A stretch of 64,000 bases of DNA from JABMNT01 sp048262255 (GTDB lineage: Bacteria > Pseudomonadota > Alphaproteobacteria > Rhodospirillales > Casp-alpha2). The notes beneath the pieces are model-generated. The model saw nothing but the letters and a program-made list of their open reading frames with translations. It was not told where the DNA came from and did no database searches. How positions within the stretch are numbered: the stretch's first letter is position 1; every line of letters begins with the position of its first letter. The stretch is taken from assembly GCA_048262255.1 (NCBI GenBank), contig JBLXFH010000005.1, positions 1 through 64,000 on the forward strand, read 5' to 3'. A program made the translations under genes and the position numbers. Below, in pieces: positions 57,450 to 64,000 of the stretch.

Positions 57450-58142
57450 TCAATCAGCTCCGCGACCACCGTTCGCGACTGACCAGCCAATGGGGTCGTT
57501 CAGAAAATCGCGCACACCCTGAATGGCGGCGGGGCTGAAATACTGGCCTTCTTCCGCTGCTTTGAGCACATCATGCCATGTGCAGAGATAATGGAGGCGG
57601 ACACCGGCGTCATCCAGGGTTTTGAGGGCACCAGGAAAAGAGCCGTAAAAAAATACAACAAAGATATCCGAAACCTCGGATCCGGCTTTGCGCAGGGCTT
57701 CGACAAAATTGATTTTGGAGCCGCCGTCCGTTGCCAGATCTTCGATCAGCAAAACCTTTTCACCTTCCTTCAGATCACCTTCAATCTGCGCATCACGGCC
57801 AAACCCTTTGGGTTTTTTGCGGACATAAAGCATTGGCGTGGAGGTAGCTTCGGCAATCCAGGCGGCGTAGGGAATGCCGGCTGTTTCGCCACCGGCAACT
57901 TTGTCCACGTCATCAAGAGCGCCGTTTTTTTGCAACATGTCGACACCCATTTCGATGATTCGTCGGCGCGCCTCGGTAAAGGAAATGACCCACCGGCAAT
58001 CGATATAAACAGGGCTCGCCCATCCGGCGGTTAGCATATAGGGCTCTTCAGGGCGAAAATTAACGGCTTTGATGTCGAGAAGCCATTTGGCCGTTTCATA
58101 GGCGGCTTCGGGAGAGACCGGTGAGCCGGAATTGTGCGACAT
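57450..58142 (-). CDS. pyrE: Orotate phosphoribosyltransferase
   Basis: The ATG at 58142, with AAGGA seven bases upstream, gives 230 residues; a longer frame from 58238 has no ribosome site. The PRPP loop is VLLIEDLATDGGSKINFVEA, with KVAGGETAGIPYAAWIAEAT and LYVRKKPKGFGRDAQIEGDL for orotate. It makes OMP in pyrimidine synthesis. It is divergent from the TPR-sulfotransferase gene and followed by the TerB-like gene. Confidence 0.94.
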   Translation of the reverse strand: MSHNSGSPVSPEAAYETAKWLLDIKAVNFRPEEPYMLTAGWASPVYIDCRWVISFTEARRRIIEMGVDMLQKNGALDDVDKVAGGETAGIPYAAWIAEATSTPMLYVRKKPKGFGRDAQIEGDLKEGEKVLLIEDLATDGGSKINFVEALRKAGSEVSDIFVVFFYGSFPGALKTLDDAGVRLHYLCTWHDVLKAAEEGQYFSPAAIQGVRDFLNDPIGWSVANGGRGAD

Positions 58143-58289
58143 GGAGGATTCCTTCTTTGGCGTGGCATAAACAATACAAGACTTATTTCTAATGGGAATT
58201 CCGGGCAGGTACAATCGGCATTCGTACTTGCGGATCAAGCCTGCGACCCGTTAGGTTCATTATTCTCAAGAGGGCAGGGTATTCAATAA

Positions 58290-60251
58290 ATGAACCGCGA
58301 AGAACGGCGACGTCAAAAAAGCCTTAATCAGACAAAGGCCCCTTCAGGATTGTCTGAAGGAGACAAGGCTGCCCATACGCAGTTGGAGAAAGCCCGCGCG
58401 TTGTTTGAAAAGGGCGCATATGCTGAAGCTGATGACCTGTGTCAGGACGTTTCGGCCAGCATGCCATTGGATGCGGATCCTTTTCATCTGCGGGCCCTGA
58501 TTCAGTACCGGCTTGGCAATATGTCTCTGGCCGGAGACATGATTCTGGAAGCCATCACACGAAACGATACCGACCCGGAAATTCATGCCAATTGCGGTGC
58601 GATTATGAATATGCTGGGACGCTATGCGGAAGCGGAAGCTGCTTGCCGGCATGTGATTTCGCTTCGACCACGCCGGGCCGACGCTTATGGTCATATGGCG
58701 GTGGCGCTGGAGATGCAGGGGCGTTTCGATGAGGCGATAGATGCCGCAAGGGAAGCCTTGAAACATCAGTCAAATTATCCGGAAGCCCGTATAAACCTGG
58801 GCAACCTGTTGGTCCGCAAATGCGACTTTATTGGTGCGGTGGAAGCATACGCCAAAGTGATAGATGCATCGCCGGAAAACCCGACGGCACGCGCCAATAT
58901 GAGCCTTGCCCTGCTGCGCCTGGGAGAACCGGAAGCAGCAGAGACGTTGGCCCGTGAAGCGCTCGACCTTAACCCTGACTACCCGGAAGCACTGATCGCC
59001 TTGGGCAATGCACTATCGGCACAGATGCAATATCCAGAGGCGCTCCAAGCATTCAATAAGGCCCTTGAGTTGCGTCCGCAATCCATAGAGGCAACGCTCT
59101 GCCGGTCATCGGCGCTTCTTCAGAAGGGAGAGCTGGATGAAGCGGAGGCGGCCTGCCGTGATTTGATTGTCAATGAGGAGGCAGCAGCGGAAGTTTTTGT
59201 GGGCCTTGGCACTGTATTAACGGCGAAAGACCAGTTCGATGCGGCTGCCGATGCTTTCCGTTCGGCAATCGCGATTAAGCCGGGGTTGGCGGAAGGCCAC
59301 CGCCAACTGGCTTCTGTGCTGGGTGCGGCCATAAGCAAAGCCGAGTTAGAAGCTCTGCAAAAGATTTCCGATGATCCTAAAACGACGGCCTCGGACCGGG
59401 TAAGGCTCACATTCACTCTGGCCGATATTCTGGATGAGCGCGGCGATGAAAAAAAGGCGTTTGCGACCTATACGGCAGCTAATAAGCAGCGCAAGTCGCT
59501 GCTCACAACCAATGACATCGAATTTGATCCAGACGTCTTTGATGCGCATATCGAGGTGCTCATGAAAGCTTTTTCGGGGCCACAAAAGCCGCTGACTGCG
59601 AGCCGCGTCGCCGATCAACTGGAACCGGTGTTTCTTGTGGGCGTGCCTAATGCCGGCATGGCGCTTGTTGAGCGGCTTTTATCCGCACATCCGAACGTTG
59701 TCAGTCTGGGAAATGCGGCAACTGTTATGGGGCTGATTGGTGACGACCCACAAAATTTGTTTAATGAGGGCGATGCCGAGAACGAGGCATTTGCAGAGCT
59801 TTTAGAAGACGTCGGATTGATGTTTTCACCATCGGGATCTGCGGAAAGGATCATCGATACGACGCCTTTGCATTTTCTCTATCTTGGAGTTATTGAATTA
59901 TTGTTTCCAAAAGCCCGGATCATCCATTGCCAACGCGACAAAACGGATTTGGGGCTGGCCTGTTATTTTGAGGATTTCGGTATGGCCGATGCATGGGCGA
60001 CAGATGTGGCTCATATAAAGCGGTTTGTGGAGGCAGAAGCGCATCTCATGACGCATTGGAAGCAGGTCTTGCAGACGCCTGTCCTGACAGTGCCCTATGA
60101 GATGCTCATCAGTGATATGGATACGTCAATAAACCAGTTGTTTGCCTTTCTGGGTATTGATGACCTCGGTGACAATACGGGGGTCCGGCAAGCGGCAAAC
60201 GAAACAAAAGATTTCCAAAAATATAACAACCTGTGGGTTGAGAGACATTAA
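58290..60251 (+). CDS. TPR protein with degenerate sulfotransferase domain
   Basis: The 653-residue product has about ten TPR units (residues 30-340, for example AEAEAACRHVISLRPRRADA) followed by a sulfotransferase-fold region (about 440-640). The PAPS-binding 5'-loop reads VFLVGVPNAGMALVERLLSA where active family members have PRSGTT, so phosphate contacts are lost. The 3'-loop RIIHCQRDKTDLGLACYFED is better kept. Such TPR-sulfotransferases modify peptides or polysaccharides; this one may be a binding protein. Stop codon overlaps that of the EAL gene. Confidence 0.82.
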   Translation: MNREERRRQKSLNQTKAPSGLSEGDKAAHTQLEKARALFEKGAYAEADDLCQDVSASMPLDADPFHLRALIQYRLGNMSLAGDMILEAITRNDTDPEIHANCGAIMNMLGRYAEAEAACRHVISLRPRRADAYGHMAVALEMQGRFDEAIDAAREALKHQSNYPEARINLGNLLVRKCDFIGAVEAYAKVIDASPENPTARANMSLALLRLGEPEAAETLAREALDLNPDYPEALIALGNALSAQMQYPEALQAFNKALELRPQSIEATLCRSSALLQKGELDEAEAACRDLIVNEEAAAEVFVGLGTVLTAKDQFDAAADAFRSAIAIKPGLAEGHRQLASVLGAAISKAELEALQKISDDPKTTASDRVRLTFTLADILDERGDEKKAFATYTAANKQRKSLLTTNDIEFDPDVFDAHIEVLMKAFSGPQKPLTASRVADQLEPVFLVGVPNAGMALVERLLSAHPNVVSLGNAATVMGLIGDDPQNLFNEGDAENEAFAELLEDVGLMFSPSGSAERIIDTTPLHFLYLGVIELLFPKARIIHCQRDKTDLGLACYFEDFGMADAWATDVAHIKRFVEAEAHLMTHWKQVLQTPVLTVPYEMLISDMDTSINQLFAFLGIDDLGDNTGVRQAANETKDFQKYNNLWVERH

Positions 60252-61510
60252 GTCTGTGGCTTGGTTTTTGTAAGCCAGTTGGTCATCCATTCCACAAAAT
60301 CATCGTTTTTAAGTGGAGGGGCGAAATAGAATCCCTGAACCTTGTCGCAGCCAAACTCGAGCAGAGTTTGAAGATGTTTATCGTTTTCTGCACCTTCTGC
60401 GACGACGCTGAGGCCAAGGCTGTTGGCGAGTTCGATTGTGTTTTTGACGATAATCCGGGATTCTTTGTTGATATCGGATTCACCAACAAATGATTTGTCG
60501 ATCTTCATTTCGCTGAACGGCACTTGGCGCAACCGGGCCAACGAGGAATGGCCGGTCCCAAAATCATCAATGGAAAGGTCAAATCCCCGAAGGCAAAGCC
60601 GGGTCAGGACATCGAGAACGTTCGTCGGTTTGGATGAAAGCGTTGTCTCTGTCACTTCCAGGATAAACCGTGTGGGTGAAAGCCCGTTTGCGGCAACTAT
60701 ATTGGAAATCACATCCGGGAAATTCAGGTTATCCAGATTTCTCTCTGACAGATTGATAGAAACCTGATAGGGGGCTGAAGTCGTGGGCCAGTTGCGGACA
60801 TGATGGCAGGTGCGTTCAATAATATGTGTCGTAAGGACGCCAATCAGACCGTGCCTTTCGGCAAAAGGAATAAAGTAGTCGGGAGGAATGGTACCTTTTT
60901 CAGGATGGTTCCAGCGGGCAAGGGCTTCAGCACCGGAAAATGTCTGATTAGGCAATTGGATTTTGGGTTGAAAATAAACGTCGATTTGATTTTCCACAAT
61001 GGCGGTGATCAGTTCCACGCGGGATGGGAGTTCATTGGAGCCCTCGGGGAACAAAGGAAGAGGCTGTAATTCGCTGTCCATCCTGCCAATGATACGTTCG
61101 CGCGCCAGTGTCAAAAGCTGATCAAGCGTATCCGGGGCAATGGGTTTGTTCAGAGTACCCAAGACATTCAGGTTTTGGTTGAGTGCAAGATCCTGGGCAG
61201 CGAACAGAATATTCTTTGAGACGGCACTGACCAGAATGATATCGGCATTGCTTTTTTGTTCGCTCAGGAATCTGATGAGCTGAATGCCATCAATTTGGGG
61301 CATGTTCAGATCAAGAACAATTAGTTGATAGCGGGCGTTGTTGTAGATCGATTCAAAAGCTTCCGGTTTTGACAGGATGGTGGTTTCAAATCCCTGTTTT
61401 TCGCTGAAAACTTTTATGTAGTCACATATTAGAACATCGTCATCGACGATGAGCGCCTGAATTGGTCGGTTGTTAGTGCCGTTAATGCCGTTCAATTTTT
61501 TTGCCGCCAC
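60248..61510 (-). CDS. REC-EAL cyclic-di-GMP phosphodiesterase
   Basis: The 420-residue protein has a receiver domain (residues 14-135; Asp in LIVLDLNMPQIDG) and an EAL domain (about 165-410). The active-site elements SGAEALARWNHPEKGTIPPD, FILEVTETTLSS, SIDDFGTGHSSLARLRQVPF, EMKIDKSFV and VVAEGAENDKHL are intact, so it should hydrolyse c-di-GMP to pGpG, linking phosphorelay input to lifestyle control. It is convergent with the TPR gene, sharing 4 bases. It is upstream-isolated by a 304-base gap. Confidence 0.93.
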   Translation of the reverse strand: MAAKKLNGINGTNNRPIQALIVDDDVLICDYIKVFSEKQGFETTILSKPEAFESIYNNARYQLIVLDLNMPQIDGIQLIRFLSEQKSNADIILVSAVSKNILFAAQDLALNQNLNVLGTLNKPIAPDTLDQLLTLARERIIGRMDSELQPLPLFPEGSNELPSRVELITAIVENQIDVYFQPKIQLPNQTFSGAEALARWNHPEKGTIPPDYFIPFAERHGLIGVLTTHIIERTCHHVRNWPTTSAPYQVSINLSERNLDNLNFPDVISNIVAANGLSPTRFILEVTETTLSSKPTNVLDVLTRLCLRGFDLSIDDFGTGHSSLARLRQVPFSEMKIDKSFVGESDINKESRIIVKNTIELANSLGLSVVAEGAENDKHLQTLLEFGCDKVQGFYFAPPLKNDDFVEWMTNWLTKTKPQT

Positions 61511-61814
61511 TGTAATTGGATATTATGGACATGGGTTAAAGAAAGTGAGTTTTGAGCCCTTAAATTTGATATTTCGCCATATAATCGAGTGCAACGAACT
61601 TGCTTCTAATTTGATGTTGGAGGCGTGAGTAGTCAATTGAATACGGTCTGAGTTGGATAATATTGTATGAATGGAGGTTACCAGAATTTAAAGTCTTCAT
61701 GGCATGTGTATCTGGTCAAATGGCGACATCAGACATTTCGAATAATCAATTTTGGTGGTAAGGCTTGATTGACGCTATGGATATAGATGTATTCATCATG
61801 ATTGGGTATGGATT
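61511..61814. other. 304-base gap between EAL and ELM1-type genes
   Basis: No supported gene, terminator or hairpin was seen. A TATAAT hexamer lies at 61580-61585 but lacks a -35 at the right spacing. The promoters of both divergent genes must lie here. Confidence 0.5.
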
Positions 61815-62813
61815 TTGACAAAAACAACGTCAGGCCTGTGGCTGTTGCTTGATGACCGGGCTGGCAATCGGAGTCAGTGTCTGGGGGTCGCCGAGGCCTT
61901 GGCCGTACCTTATGAAATCAAAGACCTTGATTATTCTTTTTGGGCTAAATTACCCAACGGACTGCTTGGTCCAACGTTTCGTGGCCTTAGGCATGAGTGC
62001 AAACAGGGTCTTGTTGCGCCATGGCCCGAGCTTGTGATCTCGGCAGGGCGTCGTACAGCACCGGTTGCCCGGGAGATCAAGCACCGCTCATATGGAATGA
62101 CAAAACTGGTTCAGATCATGTGGCCGGGGGGGGCGGGCATTGATGCTTTCGATCTGGTCTGTGTGCCCCATCATGACGCGGTTGCTACGTGTCCAAATGT
62201 TATGCATATCACCGGCGCGCCAAACCGTATCCGACCTGAAGACTTGACGCTGCCGAACGACTCGGTTGGTTCGCATTATGAGGGGTTGGCGTCACCGCGC
62301 ATTGCGCTTTTGTGTGGCGGGTCGACCAAGAACCGTCGTTTTACATCCCAAATGGCAGAGGAACTGGGGCGCCTTTCTTCCGATATGACGGAGGCCTGCG
62401 GTGGCAGTCTGTTGGTGACAACCAGCCGTCGAACGGGACCAGAAGCGGTGACGCTTCAGCAACACACCAGAGGGGCCGCGCGAGTTCATCAATGGAATGA
62501 TCCTGGGGAAAATCCATATATGTCTTATCTGGCCGTAGCGGATGCGCTTATCGTGACCGGCGAGTCCATGTCCATGTGTTCCGAAGCGTGCTCGACGGGG
62601 AAACCGGTTTTTATTTACGCACCGCAAGATCTGATCACTGAAAAGCACCAGCGTTTGCATGATGAACTGTACAGGCTGGGTTGTGCCCGCCCGCTCTCCG
62701 CTGCGTTTGATACCTGGTCATATCGGCCGCTCCAAACCGCCCGAGATATTGCGGAGCGGATAGGTCAAATGATGCCCCGGTTTCGGGACGCGAAACGTCC
62801 GTCCAATGCCTAA
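61815..62813 (+). CDS. Mitochondrial fission ELM1-family protein
   Basis: The 332-residue product (TTG start; no in-frame ATG is available upstream) reads LWLLLDDRAGNRSQCLGVAE and has SAGRRTAPVAREIKHRS, LVQIMWPGGAGIDAFDLVCV, PHHD and the C-terminal VADALIVTGESMSMCSEACS, the Elm1 pattern with a glycosyltransferase-B-like fold. The plant homologue acts in mitochondrial division; in Alphaproteobacteria the function is unknown, perhaps a nucleotide-sugar enzyme. It overlaps the hydroxypyruvate isomerase gene by 8 bases. Confidence 0.85.
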   Translation: MTKTTSGLWLLLDDRAGNRSQCLGVAEALAVPYEIKDLDYSFWAKLPNGLLGPTFRGLRHECKQGLVAPWPELVISAGRRTAPVAREIKHRSYGMTKLVQIMWPGGAGIDAFDLVCVPHHDAVATCPNVMHITGAPNRIRPEDLTLPNDSVGSHYEGLASPRIALLCGGSTKNRRFTSQMAEELGRLSSDMTEACGGSLLVTTSRRTGPEAVTLQQHTRGAARVHQWNDPGENPYMSYLAVADALIVTGESMSMCSEACSTGKPVFIYAPQDLITEKHQRLHDELYRLGCARPLSAAFDTWSYRPLQTARDIAERIGQMMPRFRDAKRPSNA

Positions 62814-63609
62814 TTTTTCCGCCAATTTACGTTATCTGTTTCAGGAATGGCCCCTGCTAGATCGGTTTTCCGCTGCTGCTGATCTGGGGTTTAAGGCTGT
62901 CGAGTACCAGTTTCCATATAACGAAGACCCAAACCGGTTGCAAAAGGCATTGGACCAAAACCGTCTGCAGATGGTTCTGATCAATGCGCCGCCGGGGGAC
63001 TGGCAGGCGGGGGATCGGGGAATAGCCGGACTTGTCGGACGCGAAGCTGAATTTCGCCAATCGGTCGAAGATGCCGTTTATTATGCGACGGCGTTAAACT
63101 GCCCGCGCGTCCATTTCATGTCGGGTGTGTTGATGCCGGGTGTGGCGCAGGAGGTTGCCTTGTCGGTATGGGCGGAGAATCTGAAATATGCATCCGATGT
63201 CTGTGCCGACGCCGGTATTCATGCCCTGATTGAACCCCTCAACGCGACGGATATGCCGGGTTATCTGGTCAATCACAGTGTCCAGGCGCGCGCACTCATG
63301 TCGGTTGTGAATTCAGGAAATCTGTATCTGCAGTATGACTTGTATCATGGCGCAATGAGTGGAGAAAACCTGGAAGAAAGCATTCGCTCAAATCTCGATG
63401 TAATCGATCATCTCCAAGTAGCAGGAGTTCCGGGACGGGCTGAACCGGATACGGGGGAGGTCGATTTTCGACCGATTTTTGAATTACTGGATATTCTTGG
63501 GTATCGAGGCTGGATCGGTTGTGAGTATTCGCCCCGTAAAAAAACGCAGGAAGGCCTGAAATGGGCATCGATCTATGGAATCGGAAGCCCGTTTCAGGCC
63601 GTTCAATAA
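62806..63609 (+). CDS. Hydroxypyruvate isomerase family protein
   Basis: The 267-residue TIM-barrel protein has FSANLRYLFQEWPLLDRFSA, GFKAVEYQFPYNEDP, the metal-site region HALIEPLNATDMPGYLVNHS, YLQYDLYHGAMSGENLEESI, HLQVAGVPGRAEPDTGEVDF and GWIGCEYSPRKKTQEGLKWA. Members (Hyi, OtnI) isomerise hydroxypyruvate to tartronate semialdehyde or 2-oxo-tetronate. The GVPGR and EY motifs carry the metal ligands. It overlaps the Elm1-type gene by 8 bases; the stop codon is 2 bases from a convergent FAA-family gene. Confidence 0.9.
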   Translation: MPNFSANLRYLFQEWPLLDRFSAAADLGFKAVEYQFPYNEDPNRLQKALDQNRLQMVLINAPPGDWQAGDRGIAGLVGREAEFRQSVEDAVYYATALNCPRVHFMSGVLMPGVAQEVALSVWAENLKYASDVCADAGIHALIEPLNATDMPGYLVNHSVQARALMSVVNSGNLYLQYDLYHGAMSGENLEESIRSNLDVIDHLQVAGVPGRAEPDTGEVDFRPIFELLDILGYRGWIGCEYSPRKKTQEGLKWASIYGIGSPFQAVQ

Positions 63610-63611
63610 CG

Positions 63612-64000
63612 TTAAGCGCTGTAGGCCTTAACGGTCTGCGATTGCTCGCCCAGTCCTTCAATGCCAAGACGCATTGTGTCGCCGGCTTTCAGATAGCGTG
63701 GCGGGTTAAAGCCAAGCCCAACACCCGGAGGTGTGCCCGTGACAATCACATCACCCGGCAGCAATGTCATATAATTGGAAATATAGCTGACGATATGCGC
63801 CGCACTGAAAATCATGGTGCGGGTATTGCCGTTCTGCAGGCGTTCGCCGTTGACTTCCAGCCAGATGTTCAGGTTTTGCGGATCTGTAATTTCATCCGTT
63901 GTGACCAGCCAGGGGCCAAGCGGACAGGAGGTATCAAAGCTTTTGCCTTTGATCCACTGGCCAGTACCTTCAATCTGGAATTCACGTTCGGAAACATCGT
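63612..64000 (-). CDS. Fumarylacetoacetate hydrolase-family protein, C-terminal part (partial)
   Basis: The minus-strand frame is open to the window edge; 129 codons are visible. It reads DVSEREFQIEGTGQWIKGKS, FDTSCPLGPWLVTTDEITDP, then MIFSAAHIVSYISNYMTLLP, GDVIVTGTPPGVGLGFNPPR. These are the C-terminal half of FAH-type enzymes such as ureidoglycolate lyase or 2-hydroxyhepta-2,4-dienedioate isomerase/decarboxylase, which bind a divalent metal. The N-terminus is outside the window. Exact substrate open; it may share a pathway with the adjacent hydroxypyruvate isomerase. Confidence 0.9.
   Translation of the reverse strand, partial: DVSEREFQIEGTGQWIKGKSFDTSCPLGPWLVTTDEITDPQNLNIWLEVNGERLQNGNTRTMIFSAAHIVSYISNYMTLLPGDVIVTGTPPGVGLGFNPPRYLKAGDTMRLGIEGLGEQSQTVKAYSA

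Noticed and set aside
61667..61768. 33-codon frame in the gap before the ELM1-type gene
   Set aside because: No ribosome site and no hydrophobic or conserved pattern; probably chance.

Overview
The window is typical alphaproteobacterial chromosome: a compact S10-spc-alpha ribosomal supercluster without infA, rpmJ or rpsD, a 5-aminolevulinate synthase (C4 heme route), and an Atp12-type assembly factor and an ELM1-family protein, both seen mainly in Alphaproteobacteria and mitochondria. Moderate GC and many 1-4 base gene overlaps fit a free-living (probably marine or soil) member near the Rhodospirillales/Sneathiellales/Kiloniellales; the genus cannot be named from sequence alone. No CRISPR array, IS element, integrase or phage gene was seen.

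Region 1 (1-14470): the 3' end of tuf, then rpsJ to rplO, secY, adk, a new strong promoter, and rpsM-rpsK-rpoA-rplQ closed by a classic terminator. UNCG-type hairpins sit at tuf/rpsJ, rplO/secY and rpsK/rpoA. Region 2 (14500-24500): an HtrA/DegP periplasmic protease, RarA, the fluoride channel CrcB, an RluC/D-type pseudouridine synthase, a response regulator with a soluble double-PAS histidine kinase, a HAD phosphatase, a large AsmA protein and an Atp12 chaperone.

Region 3 (24488-32600): an odd receiver protein; an Lrp-type regulator divergent from a bona fide ACC deaminase (acdS); propionyl-CoA carboxylase pccB-(2TM protein)-pccA; a LysE exporter, acylphosphatase, LipB and tRNA-Leu(GAG). AcdS makes 2-oxobutanoate, which becomes propionyl-CoA, the substrate of PccAB, so this block reads as a coherent route. 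Region 4 (32600-35950): a PAS_5 protein, a Sel1-repeat secreted protein, a candidate 39-residue membrane peptide, a perfect 28-bp palindrome, and the Mg2+ channel MgtE.

Region 5 (35990-48330): a leucine/isovalerate (liu) catabolic island: MerR-type LiuR, aspartate dehydrogenase, then ivd, thiolase, SDR, DsbA-like isomerase, rhodanese, MCC beta, methylglutaconyl-CoA hydratase, MCC alpha and HMG-CoA lyase, with LiuR-like operators before liuR and ivd. It also contains an acyl-CoA dehydrogenase relic with its middle deleted in frame.

Region 6 (48500-64000): an Hpt protein, a PadR-like regulator with a Fur-like box, hemA, a class III aminotransferase, a 0.6-kb intergenic region with three clustered DnaA-box sequences, a peptide-type ABC importer lacking its ATPases, TerB-like protein, pyrE, a TPR-sulfotransferase-like protein, a REC-EAL phosphodiesterase, ELM1-family protein, hydroxypyruvate isomerase and the 3' part of a fumarylacetoacetate-hydrolase-family gene.
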